A DNA stretch of 45,658 nucleotides from an uncultured Bacteroidales bacterium. GTDB taxonomy: Bacteria; Bacteroidota; Bacteroidia; Bacteroidales; UBA932. A program made the translations under genes and the position numbers. Location: contig CAJONI010000011.1 in NCBI GenBank assembly GCA_905235995.1, positions 1 to 45,658 of the forward strand, in the 5' to 3' direction. Below are positions 25,403-34,005 of the stretch, piece after piece (the first letter of the stretch is position 1; each line of letters starts with the position of its first letter). A model generated the notes under the pieces. That model was not told the origin of the DNA. It ran no database searches and saw nothing but the letters and a program-made list of their open reading frames with translations.

Positions 25403-25420
25403 ATATGCGAATGTGTCGTG

Positions 25421-27262
25421 TCAGAATTCGAGAATCACTGCGTCGCCGGCAGCTACCACATACTTGTCGCCGGGCTTCACCCGCTCATCGGTCATGACGT
25501 TGCGGCCCTTCCTGGTGATGGAGTCTGTGACTTCGGAGTAACGGTCCCAGTCCACGGCGTAGTCTTCCCTGCCGCCGTTGAGTATCACCATCACGGTCTC
25601 CCCTTTCACCCTGCGGAAGTAGACGTACACGTTGCGCGAGTCGGGGCGGAAGTGGATGAAGTCGCCCTTGGCCACTGCCATGGAGCCCTTGCGCCAGGTG
25701 AAGAGGTCGGCCACGTGCTTGCGCAGCGTGACCTGCTCGCGGGTGAACTTGTCCCAGGGCATGTCAACACGCTCCTGCGAGTGTCCCACGGTGCCGTCGG
25801 CGCTGGTCAGGCCGTATTCGTCGCCGTAGTAGAGCTGCGGCACTCCGCGCATCGTGGCCACCAGCGTATAGGCCATTCGTATCTTGGCGGGATCGCCGCC
25901 CAGTTCATGGGCCAGGCGCGGGGTGTCGTGGTTGCCCGCGAACACCAGGATGTCGGAAGGATCGTTATACAGACGGTCGAGGGCCAGGGAATTGTAGATG
26001 CGGAGCATCGAGGGTTCCCAGGACGTGCCGTCGTCGGTGAGGGCCGAAAGCATCGAGTACATGAGCGGGAAGTCCATGACCGAAGGGAGGTTGGAGTTGT
26101 AGCCGTCCTTCTGCCTCACGCCTTCCCAGTAGGAGCACTGGGCCACGTCTCCGAACCACACTTCTCCCACTATGTTGATGTTCCTGTATTCGTTGCGTAC
26201 CGCCTTCGTCCATTCGGCTATGCCCTTCTTGTCGGAATAAGGGAAGGTGTCGACGCGCAGGCCGTCGAGGTCGGCCCATTCGATCCACCAGACCGCCATC
26301 TGTACCAGGTAGTGCCGGACCAGCGGGTCGGCCATGTTCATGTCGGGCATCGTGACGTCGAACCAGCCCTTGACGCAGGATTCCTTGTCGATTTCCGCCG
26401 CATGGGGGTCGGAGTGGGTGCTCATGGCTGCGTTCGTGCGCTTGAGCCTGTCGCCTCCGAGCTTGAGGTTCTCCGGATAGTTGATCCATGTCCCGGAGGG
26501 CAGGTCCTTCATCCACCAGTGCGCGGTGCCGCAATGGTTGGGCACCATGTCCATGATGACCTTCAGGCCCTTGTTGTGGGCCCTTCCCACGAAGCTGCGG
26601 TAGAGCTCGTTGTCGCCGTAGCGGGGGTCGATGCGGTAGTAGTCGGCGCAGGCGTAGCCGTGATAGGAATAGGTTTTCTCGTTGTCGAAGGTCAGGGGCG
26701 TGGGCCAGATGACCGTCGCACCCAGCGACACGATGTCGTCGAGATGGTCGATGATGCCCTGGATGTCACCGCCGTGGCGGCCTCCCAGGTTCTTCGGGTC
26801 GGCCTTCTCGATTGCGCCATCCACCGAGTCGTTCTCCTCGTCGCCGTTGGCGAAACGGTCGGGCATCAGCAGGTAAACGGCGTCGGCGGGGCCGAAGGAC
26901 TCGCGTTTCGCGGAGTCGTTGCGGCGGGCAAGGAACTCATAGTCAAAGTCGAACTGCCTTCCGTCGGGCGTCAGCACGTTGAAGGTATAGATCCCCGGGG
27001 TGAACCTCGGGGAAATCTTCACGTCCACGAAGAGATAGTTGGGATTGTCTGTCGAGAAGGGCTTTCCCAGGGTCAGCCCCTTGGCCTTTTCCTCGATGCT
27101 GATGGTGGAGCCGGCGATACGGTCGCCGTGGAGCATCAGCTGCAGGTCGGTCTCCATTCCGACCCACCAGCAGGGCGGCTCGACCCTGTCGAGCTTGTTC
27201 GCACCGAACACTGTAGTGCTGAGCATAACTATGCCGAGCAGCAGGACCTTATTGATTTTCAT
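25421..27262 (-). CDS. susA: GH13 neopullulanase/cyclomaltodextrinase (SusA-like)
   Basis: The product is 613 residues from the ATG at 27262 (MKINKVLLLGIVMLSTTVFG), close to the 617 residues of Bacteroides SusA. An N-terminal beta domain (LDRVEPPCWWVGMETDLQLM) precedes the (beta/alpha)8 barrel. Catalytic residues are seen in DGLRVDTFPY (nucleophile Asp), IVGEVWFGD (acid Glu) and FAGNHDTPRL (transition-state Asp). The signal peptide has no lipobox cysteine, so the enzyme is probably periplasmic and cuts imported malto-oligosaccharides. The start overlaps the end of the upstream GH13 gene by 14 bp. The symbol is by similarity only. Confidence 0.9.
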   Translation of the reverse strand: MKINKVLLLGIVMLSTTVFGANKLDRVEPPCWWVGMETDLQLMLHGDRIAGSTISIEEKAKGLTLGKPFSTDNPNYLFVDVKISPRFTPGIYTFNVLTPDGRQFDFDYEFLARRNDSAKRESFGPADAVYLLMPDRFANGDEENDSVDGAIEKADPKNLGGRHGGDIQGIIDHLDDIVSLGATVIWPTPLTFDNEKTYSYHGYACADYYRIDPRYGDNELYRSFVGRAHNKGLKVIMDMVPNHCGTAHWWMKDLPSGTWINYPENLKLGGDRLKRTNAAMSTHSDPHAAEIDKESCVKGWFDVTMPDMNMADPLVRHYLVQMAVWWIEWADLDGLRVDTFPYSDKKGIAEWTKAVRNEYRNINIVGEVWFGDVAQCSYWEGVRQKDGYNSNLPSVMDFPLMYSMLSALTDDGTSWEPSMLRIYNSLALDRLYNDPSDILVFAGNHDTPRLAHELGGDPAKIRMAYTLVATMRGVPQLYYGDEYGLTSADGTVGHSQERVDMPWDKFTREQVTLRKHVADLFTWRKGSMAVAKGDFIHFRPDSRNVYVYFRRVKGETVMVILNGGREDYAVDWDRYSEVTDSITRKGRNVMTDERVKPGDKYVVAAGDAVILEF

Positions 27263-28616
27263 TTTCAAATTCGCTTTGGTCGCAATCGCCGAAACAGTCG
27301 CCCACGCTGAAAATCACATGGTAGCCATGGGCAGGCAGGGTGAAGTCGCTGTCGCGGGTCACGAGGTGGTTGTCGACATGGAAGCTCAGCTCCTCGTCGG
27401 AAATGTTGAAAAGGGCCAGGCAGAGGTCGCCCTCAACCTCGCGCTCGAAGGCCAGCACCTGCTTCGGATGGTCGGTCGGCAGGATGGCCATGGTGCCGCC
27501 CCAGGGTGCGGCCCAGAGGCATGCGTGAGCATCGCGCAGCTTGATCAGTTCGGTGTAGAGCGTGGTCATGCCGTCGGGGTCGGAACTCCAGTCGATAGGG
27601 TCTTTCTCGAAGAATTCCAGACGCTTGGGCAGGTTCACCTCGTCGCCGTTGTAGAGCATGGGGATGCCGGGCAGCAGGAAGGTGAGCACGGTGAACTGCT
27701 TGAGCGCGGGGCCGTAGAGTTCGGTGTTGGTGCCGTGCCATGAGTTCTGGTCGTGGTTGGAGATGAAATTCATGGCCAGTGTGCCTGCAGGCATGCCGGT
27801 CTGGCCGGCGTAGCTCACATAGAAGTCGGCCAGGTCGGCGGCGTCTTTCTTTCCGGCGCACACGTCATACCAGAGGTGCATCTGCGTCCAGGCATAATAG
27901 GCGTCGAACGCATTCACCTGAAGCTCGGGCTTCTCGGCTTCAGCCAGGAAGAAGAGCCCTTCGGGTTTCAGGGAGCGGAAATCGGCGAAGGCCTTCTCCC
28001 AGAAGTCGGTCGGCACTTCCGAGGCCACGTCGCAACGGAAGCCGTCCACCCCGCGGTCGACCCAGAACTGCATCTGGGACTCCATGGCATCGTACACTTC
28101 GGGATTGTTTTCGTAATCGAGATGGGCTATGTCGGTCCAGTCGTACTGCGTGGCCAGGTTCCCGTCATCGTCGAGGAAGTACCAGTCGCGGTGGTCGACC
28201 GTCCAGGCGTGGTCGCGGCCCGTGTGGTTGGCCACCCAGTCGAGTATCACCTTGAAGCCCTTCTCGTGGGCGACGGCGAGGAAGTGGTCGAAATCCTCGA
28301 TCGTGCCGAACTCAGGGTTCACGGCGCAATAGTCCTTCACGGCATAGTAGCTGCCCAGGGTGCCCTTGCGTCCTTCGACTCCGATGGGATGGATGGGCAT
28401 CAGCCAGAGTATGTCGACACCCAGGTCCGCAAGGCGGTCGAGATGGGTCTCGGCTGCGGCGAAAGTGCCTTCATCGGTAAACTGGCGGACATTGACCTGG
28501 TAGATCACGGCGTCCTTGGCCCATTCGGGATGGATCACATTGGTTACAGCCTCAGGAGCCTTATTACAGGCGGCCAGGCAGCAGAAGAGAAGCAGGAAAG
28601 TCAGGATCTTTTTCAT
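27249..28616 (-). CDS. GH13 alpha-amylase family lipoprotein
   Basis: The 455-residue product has lipobox LAAC (Cys17) and an almost bare GH13 barrel without N-terminal beta domain. The catalytic triad is visible in GVDGFRCDVASE (nucleophile), FLAEAEKPE (acid) and FISNHDQNS. The nearby DAYYAWTQMHLWYD and NGDEVNLP segments are typical of small bacterial maltodextrin-active amylases. It is the middle gene of the GH13 trio, 18 bp after the first and overlapping the SusA-like gene. The lipid anchor suggests the periplasmic face or outer membrane. Confidence 0.9.
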   Translation of the reverse strand: MKKILTFLLLFCCLAACNKAPEAVTNVIHPEWAKDAVIYQVNVRQFTDEGTFAAAETHLDRLADLGVDILWLMPIHPIGVEGRKGTLGSYYAVKDYCAVNPEFGTIEDFDHFLAVAHEKGFKVILDWVANHTGRDHAWTVDHRDWYFLDDDGNLATQYDWTDIAHLDYENNPEVYDAMESQMQFWVDRGVDGFRCDVASEVPTDFWEKAFADFRSLKPEGLFFLAEAEKPELQVNAFDAYYAWTQMHLWYDVCAGKKDAADLADFYVSYAGQTGMPAGTLAMNFISNHDQNSWHGTNTELYGPALKQFTVLTFLLPGIPMLYNGDEVNLPKRLEFFEKDPIDWSSDPDGMTTLYTELIKLRDAHACLWAAPWGGTMAILPTDHPKQVLAFEREVEGDLCLALFNISDEELSFHVDNHLVTRDSDFTLPAHGYHVIFSVGDCFGDCDQSEFENENQ

Positions 28617-28634
28617 TTCTATAAGTTTTATCGA

Positions 28635-30674
28635 TTATTTCAGGATCAGATAAGACATGGGGGCGACCGTCACCTCGGTTTCGTTCTTCCCGTCGACAGT
28701 CAGGCCGCAGGGAAGCGTAAGGCTCAGGCTGCAGGGCTCTTCGCCCTTGTTGAGCACCGTCACCACCGTTTCGCCCATATAGCTGCGGCTGTAGGCCAGG
28801 ACGTCGGTGTCGGCATGGAGCAGGCGATAGTCGCCGTAAAGCAGGGGCATGGAGCCGGTGCGAAGGTGCGCAAGCGAACTGGCGGCCTCACGGACATCCT
28901 CTTCAAGGGGAGTCAGCCCGTCGAACTGCATCCAGCGGCGGTTGTCGGGATCGTTCGCGCCGGGCTGGCCGAATTCATCGCCGTAATAGATGCAGGGTAC
29001 GCCCGGAATCGTGAAGTTGAGCGCGTGGAGCATCTGCAGCTTCTTGTAGCCCACGGGGTCGGTCACCTTTATGTCGCGGTGCCAGCCGGCCAGCTTGTCG
29101 TCCTCGTCAGGGTCGATGTCGCCGCTCGCAAGGCAGATGTAGCGCGGGCGGTCGTGGTTGCCGGTGATGTTGCCCATCAGATGGTGGGAGCCATATACCG
29201 ACATGTCTTCCGAAAGGCGTGAGGCCAGGCCTTCGAAGGAGCCTTCCGGGCTGGTTGTGGCCCAGATGTAGGTGTCATACACGTTGAAGTCGAACTGTGC
29301 GTCCTGCATGCCGGGCTTGACATAGGAGTTGATCAGGGCAGTGGAGCCGTAGGTCTCGCCTATCTGGTAGAAGCTGCGGCCGGGCAGGCTGTCGCAGAGC
29401 TTGCGCGTCAGCATCCTCCAGTACTGCTCGGGCACGTGCTTGGTGGCGTCGTGGCGGAAGCCGTCGAAGTCGTAGTTCTGCATCCAGAAGAGCGCCGAGT
29501 CGGTGAGCTGGGCGCAGATTTCGGGGCGCTCCAGGTCGAGGGTCGGGATGTGGTCGTCGAACCAGGTGGTCAGTCGGAATTCGTCGTAGAGCTGGCGGTT
29601 CGGGCGGCCGTCCGGAGTGTCGGAGGGCGTGGTCCAGTCGGGATGCGCGGTGAGCGTGGGGCTCTCTACGTGCATGTGGTTCGACACATAGTCGAGTATC
29701 ACGTTCTTGTTGTCTGCATGCGCCTTGTCGAGCAGTTCGCGGAGCTCCGCGTCGGTGCCGTAGCGCACGTCTATGGCCGTAGTGTAGTACGGCCAGTAGC
29801 CGTGGTAGCCGCTGAACTGGGTTTCAGGGTCATGGATGCGGCCCCAGGCGGTGAAGGGGTTCTGGGTTATGGGCGAGAGCCATATCGTCGTCACGCCGAG
29901 GCTGTCGAAATAGCCGCTCTCGAGGGTCTGCGTCACGCCGGCCAGGTCGCCGCCCCAGTAGTCCACCTTGGGGTTGACGGTGCCAAGGGGCATGTCGTTG
30001 TCGCTCCGGCCATTGACGAAGCGGTCTATGAGGAAGGAATACAGCACCTGGGCATGCTTGTCGCTGCGGCGGAGCTGACCTGCGTCGCGGACCACCCTGC
30101 CTCTCTCCAGCGGGACCAGGATGTCGTTGCCAAGGCCGCCCTCCTCATCGGCGCAGAAGGCGCGGATGAAGGAGCGTTCCATCTTCCGGGCGTTGCGGGG
30201 CACCGTGATTTCCAGGGTGTTGCGATCCACCACACGGATGCCGTGGTCCTTGTCGAGAAGGGTATTCTGCCAGAGCACCTGCACGTCGTCGGCCTCGTTC
30301 TCGATGAGGATGAGGAATCTATCGTCCTGCCCGGGGACGGCGGCGGTGGTCATGAAGGGCGCCAGTGAAGGGTCGGCCGCAGCCATCTTCCCGGGAAGCA
30401 TGTTCTTGACGACCAGCACGCCTTTCTGACCGTCGGCCGTCGTCACCTCGAGATACCGGAGCCAGGGGTCCTCTGATGCCGCCGTGATGACGGTAGTGTC
30501 CATCGTCGGCAATGTCGGGAAATAGTCACGGAGAATCACTGTGTTGGAGTCCTGCTCCAGAAGGCAGGGGCTCGCCAGAGGCCCTGCGTCGAACAGCGGC
30601 GCCGGCGTCACCTTCACTCCTCCGCACCCCGCCGCCATGGCCACTGTCAAAAGTACTGATAATATCTTTCGCAT
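28635..30674 (-). CDS. GH13 alpha-amylase/cyclomaltodextrinase-like lipoprotein
   Basis: The product is 679 residues from the ATG at 30674; the TTG three codons earlier lies inside the -7 box and is rejected. Lipobox AAGC (Cys17 of MRKILSVLLTVAMAAGC) is followed by an N-terminal beta region to about residue 190 and a GH13 barrel. Catalytic residues are seen in FDGFRHDATKHV, YQIGETYGS and ITGNHDRPRY. It is the first gene of the three-amylase operon, behind the promoter at 30681-30688. The YYGDEFGQPGANDPDNRR segment is typical of cyclomaltodextrinase relatives. Confidence 0.9.
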   Translation of the reverse strand: MRKILSVLLTVAMAAGCGGVKVTPAPLFDAGPLASPCLLEQDSNTVILRDYFPTLPTMDTTVITAASEDPWLRYLEVTTADGQKGVLVVKNMLPGKMAAADPSLAPFMTTAAVPGQDDRFLILIENEADDVQVLWQNTLLDKDHGIRVVDRNTLEITVPRNARKMERSFIRAFCADEEGGLGNDILVPLERGRVVRDAGQLRRSDKHAQVLYSFLIDRFVNGRSDNDMPLGTVNPKVDYWGGDLAGVTQTLESGYFDSLGVTTIWLSPITQNPFTAWGRIHDPETQFSGYHGYWPYYTTAIDVRYGTDAELRELLDKAHADNKNVILDYVSNHMHVESPTLTAHPDWTTPSDTPDGRPNRQLYDEFRLTTWFDDHIPTLDLERPEICAQLTDSALFWMQNYDFDGFRHDATKHVPEQYWRMLTRKLCDSLPGRSFYQIGETYGSTALINSYVKPGMQDAQFDFNVYDTYIWATTSPEGSFEGLASRLSEDMSVYGSHHLMGNITGNHDRPRYICLASGDIDPDEDDKLAGWHRDIKVTDPVGYKKLQMLHALNFTIPGVPCIYYGDEFGQPGANDPDNRRWMQFDGLTPLEEDVREAASSLAHLRTGSMPLLYGDYRLLHADTDVLAYSRSYMGETVVTVLNKGEEPCSLSLTLPCGLTVDGKNETEVTVAPMSYLILK

Positions 30675-30688
30675 AACTTTCAAAGTTA
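30672..30688 (-). promoter_or_regulatory. Promoter/start module of the amylase operon (-7 box 30681-30688)
   Basis: On the minus strand TAACTTTG (TAnnTTTG match) ends 6 nt before the ATG at 30674. The stretch 30674-30688, TAACTTTCAAAGTTA, is a 15-nt palindrome. The same 17-bp module, with two differences, stands before GH97 (38121-38137). Short leader and palindrome suggest an operator overlapping the start. Confidence 0.6.
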
Positions 30689-30750
30689 ATAAAAATCTCC
30701 CATACCCGGTCTTTTCAGACGAAAAAAGAACTCACCCAAAAAAATCGGAT

Positions 30751-30758
30751 TATCTTTG
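30751..30758 (+). promoter_or_regulatory. -7 box of the GH67-esterase gene
   Basis: TATCTTTG is an exact TAnnTTTG match, 18 nt before the ATG at 30777, in the 102-bp gap to the divergent GH13 operon. Confidence 0.7.
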
Positions 30759-30776
30759 TGAAATAACCGGAAACTT

Positions 30777-33700
30777 ATGCGAAACGCTTTTCTATTAACG
30801 GCGCTTGCGGGGCTGTCCCTGCTCACCGTCTGCTGCCGGCCACGTCCTGTCAGCCAGGATGGCAGTGAGCTATGGCTGGCAGCCGGACGTTCCTACGCGG
30901 ACGTCCTGGCCTCAGTGCAGACAGACATCGATCCCGCCCTGCCGCCAGAGGGATACCACATTTATGATGAAGGTACCGTCCGGCATATCGCCGCAGGCTC
31001 CGAAGCAGGCCTGCGCTACGGAGTATATGCCCTGCAGCGCGCCGAGGTCATGGGCACTGCCGGTCCCGGAATGGACATCTCGGAGCAACCCTTCTACCCC
31101 CTGCGGCTGCTGAACCATTGGGACAACCTGGACGACACAGTGGAACGCGGCTATGCCGGCGAATCCATGTGGGAATGGACCTCGCCCGCGATTCCCGAGT
31201 CACGCATCCGGCGCTACGGAGAACTTTGCGCTTCGGTGGGCCTGAACGGTGCGGTGCTCAACAATGTCAATTCCAATCCGCTGATCCTCGATGCGGAACA
31301 TATCGACCGCGTGGCCAGGATTGCGGATATCCTTCGCGAATACGGCATCAAGACCTATCTTTCCATCAAGTGGACAAGTCCCATCTCATTGAGCGGGCTG
31401 GAGAGCGGCGATCCGCTCGACCCGAAGGTCCGCCAGTGGTGGAAGGACAAGGCGGCCGAGATCTACGCCGCCATCCCCGACTTCGGCGGCTTCCTGGTCA
31501 AAGCCAACTCCGAAGGCCAGGCCGGTCCTCAGGACTACGGCCGCACACACGCCGACGGCGCCAACATGCTCGCCGAGGCGCTTGCCCCGCATGGCGGCAT
31601 CGTAATGTGGCGCGCCTTCGTGTACAGCCCCACCAGTCCCGACCGGGCCAACCAGGCCGTGGAAGAGTTCCTGCCCCTCGACGGGCAGTTCGCGGACAAC
31701 GTGATCGTCCAGATCAAGAATGGCCCCGTGGATTTCCAGCCACGCGAGCCTTTCAGCCCGCTTTTCGGCAAGCTCCGCAACACTAAGATGATGATGGAAT
31801 TCCAGATCACCCAGGAATACCTGGGCTTTTCCAACCATCTTGCCTACCACGGCACCACCTGGGAGGAATGCCTGTCGGCCGACACCTTCCGCGACGGAGC
31901 AGGTTCCACCGTGGCCGGAACGGTCTCGGCCATAGCCGGTGTCGCGAATACCGGGCAGGATCCCAATTTCTGCGGCTATGTCTTCGCCCAGGCCAACTGG
32001 TATGCCTTCGGACGCCTGGCCTGGAATCCCCGGCTCGGTGCGGAACAGATTGCCGACGAATGGATACGCCAGACCTTCCTGCGTCCGGAGGGCGTGTCGG
32101 ACAAGGCCTTTGAGACGAATTTCGTCGTACCGGTCCGGGCCATGATGATGGCCTCCCGCGAAGCGGTCGTCAATTACGAAATGCCCCTGGGGCTGCACCA
32201 CCTGTTTGGCGGCACACATTACGGCCCCATGCCGTGGGACCGCCTGGAGCGTCCCGACTGGACGCCGGCCTATTACCACCAGGCCGACGCCGAGGGCATC
32301 GGCTTCGACCGCACACGCAGCGGATCGGGCAACGTGGACCAGTACAACGAGCCTCTCGCTTCCATGTACAACAACGTCAATACCTGCCCGGAGGAACTCC
32401 TGCTATGGTTCCACCACCTGCCCTGGGGCCATGTGCTCCCTTCGGGCCGCACGCTGTGGGATGAAATCTGTCTGCACTACGACAAGGGCATCGCACAGGT
32501 GGAAGCTTTCCAGAAGACCTGGGCGGGCCTGAGGCGCTATGTCAGCCCGGTGCTTTGGGCCGAAGCTGCTGCCAGGCTCGATATCCAGAAGCATGACGCT
32601 GAGTGGTGGCGGGATGCCTGCGTAGGCTATTTCCAGCTGTTTTCCGCCCTGCCGCTGCCCGCGGACGTGCGCCCGTTCACCCAACCCATAGATTCGCTGA
32701 TCTACCGCCAGATCAAGTCCGACAGGCTCGGAATGCCGCTCCACGACAAGGACCACCGCCCTATCCTCCTGCCGCCCAACGACCGCGTCACCACCTGGGC
32801 TACGGCCCTGCAGGTGGTTGAGCCCCACAACATCCCGCCAGAGCCCGGGCTTGAGGGCAATTCCCTGCGGCAGATCGTCCAGATTTCCATCGGAGGAAAA
32901 GACCTCCGGCTGCGCCTGTCGAACTACTATTCCGACACCGAGACGGAGATCCTCGGCGTAGAGATCGCCCGGGCGAAGACAATGGGCTCCGGTCCGGAGA
33001 TCGACGAAGCTTCCAGCGTGGAGCTGAGCTTCGACGGGCAGCGCGCTTTTTCAATGATGCCCGGCGCGGAAGTTGTCTCGGATCCCGTCAAGTTCAAGAC
33101 CCGCGACCGGGAGAACCTCGCCATCACCATCCATTACGGCAAGATTGCCACCGGCAAGATGACCGGGCATCCCGGCTCCCGCACCACCTCTTATATCGCA
33201 GAGGGCAATACTACTGACTTCTCCGCCCCCGCGGCACGCACGGACCATTGGTACACCATCAGCGCCATCGATGTGAAGCCGCGGCGCCGGAATGCGGCGG
33301 CCATTGCCGTGCTCGGCGACTCCATCACGGACGGTCGCGGCAGCACCGTCAACGGCCAGGACCGCTGGACCGACCAGCTCTCCCGCGCTTTGCTGAAAGA
33401 CCGCCGCACCCGCAACCTGGCAGTGCTGAATTTCGGCCTGGGCGGCAACTGCGTGCTGAGCGGCGGCCTCGGGCCGACCGGACTGTCGCGCTACAGGCAC
33501 GACCTGCTGGAGGCCTGTGGCGTAAAATACATTATACTCTTTGAGGGGACCAACGACCTGGGCGGCAGCCAGGACGCCTTGCAGACCGCTGCCGACATCC
33601 AGGACGCCTGGACGCAGATTGCGCAGGATGCCCGCGAAAGGGGAATCAAGGTCTTCGGCGCTACGGTCACGCCCTTCAAGGGAAACGGCTATTATTCAGA

Positions 33701-33956
33701 AGACCACGAACGGGGCCGGCAGCAGCTCAACGACTGGATCCGCAGCGGCGGTGTCTTCGACGGGGTGATCGATTTCGACCGCATGGTCGCCGATCCGCAG
33801 GATCCCCTCCGCCTGAATCCGGCCTATCTCTTCGAGAACGACTGGCTGCATCTCAACGCCAAGGGCTATGAGGTGATGGGCTACGGCATCGACCGCAGCC
33901 TATTTATCAATACGAACCTGCCCCGCACGATTTTTCCGCCGACACACGACAAGTAG
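30777..33956 (+). CDS. GH67 alpha-glucuronidase fused to an SGNH/GDSL esterase
   Basis: The product is 1059 residues with a secretion signal (possible lipobox Cys19/20). Residues about 25-655 form a GH67 alpha-glucuronidase, which removes methylglucuronic acid from xylo-oligosaccharides. The likely acid is E246 (LVKANSEGQAGP) and the likely bases are D319 (NGPVDFQPREP) and E347 (ITQEYLG), with the same 28-residue spacing as known family members. Residues about 668-1059 are a beta-sandwich plus SGNH hydrolase with GDS Ser849 (VLGDSITDGRG), FGLGGN, EGTND and DWLH (D1022, H1025), so both halves keep their catalytic sets. It is the only xylan-type enzyme in an otherwise starch-type locus. Confidence 0.88.
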   Translation: MRNAFLLTALAGLSLLTVCCRPRPVSQDGSELWLAAGRSYADVLASVQTDIDPALPPEGYHIYDEGTVRHIAAGSEAGLRYGVYALQRAEVMGTAGPGMDISEQPFYPLRLLNHWDNLDDTVERGYAGESMWEWTSPAIPESRIRRYGELCASVGLNGAVLNNVNSNPLILDAEHIDRVARIADILREYGIKTYLSIKWTSPISLSGLESGDPLDPKVRQWWKDKAAEIYAAIPDFGGFLVKANSEGQAGPQDYGRTHADGANMLAEALAPHGGIVMWRAFVYSPTSPDRANQAVEEFLPLDGQFADNVIVQIKNGPVDFQPREPFSPLFGKLRNTKMMMEFQITQEYLGFSNHLAYHGTTWEECLSADTFRDGAGSTVAGTVSAIAGVANTGQDPNFCGYVFAQANWYAFGRLAWNPRLGAEQIADEWIRQTFLRPEGVSDKAFETNFVVPVRAMMMASREAVVNYEMPLGLHHLFGGTHYGPMPWDRLERPDWTPAYYHQADAEGIGFDRTRSGSGNVDQYNEPLASMYNNVNTCPEELLLWFHHLPWGHVLPSGRTLWDEICLHYDKGIAQVEAFQKTWAGLRRYVSPVLWAEAAARLDIQKHDAEWWRDACVGYFQLFSALPLPADVRPFTQPIDSLIYRQIKSDRLGMPLHDKDHRPILLPPNDRVTTWATALQVVEPHNIPPEPGLEGNSLRQIVQISIGGKDLRLRLSNYYSDTETEILGVEIARAKTMGSGPEIDEASSVELSFDGQRAFSMMPGAEVVSDPVKFKTRDRENLAITIHYGKIATGKMTGHPGSRTTSYIAEGNTTDFSAPAARTDHWYTISAIDVKPRRRNAAAIAVLGDSITDGRGSTVNGQDRWTDQLSRALLKDRRTRNLAVLNFGLGGNCVLSGGLGPTGLSRYRHDLLEACGVKYIILFEGTNDLGGSQDALQTAADIQDAWTQIAQDARERGIKVFGATVTPFKGNGYYSEDHERGRQQLNDWIRSGGVFDGVIDFDRMVADPQDPLRLNPAYLFENDWLHLNAKGYEVMGYGIDRSLFINTNLPRTIFPPTHDK

Positions 33957-33979
33957 TTCTCAAATTGTTAAATAATTAA

Positions 33980-33987
33980 TAACTTTG
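33980..33987 (+). promoter_or_regulatory. -7 box of the SusG-like gene
   Basis: TAACTTTG matches TAnnTTTG, 18 nt before the ATG at 34006. It suggests that the gene has its own promoter in the 49-bp gap after the GH67 fusion gene. Confidence 0.6.
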
Positions 33988-34005
33988 AGGAATAAACACG
34001 TAGAT

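Noticed and set aside
24965-27310. A 781-codon open frame on the plus strand opposite the nucleotidyltransferase and SusA-like genes
   Set aside because: Its product is His/Val/Gly-rich with no motif, and the opposite strand has two clear enzymes. It is a shadow from GC-rich third positions.
30675-30683. TTG start three codons upstream of the lead GH13 gene
   Set aside because: The TTG is part of the -7 box TAACTTTG, so it cannot be in the mRNA if that promoter is used.
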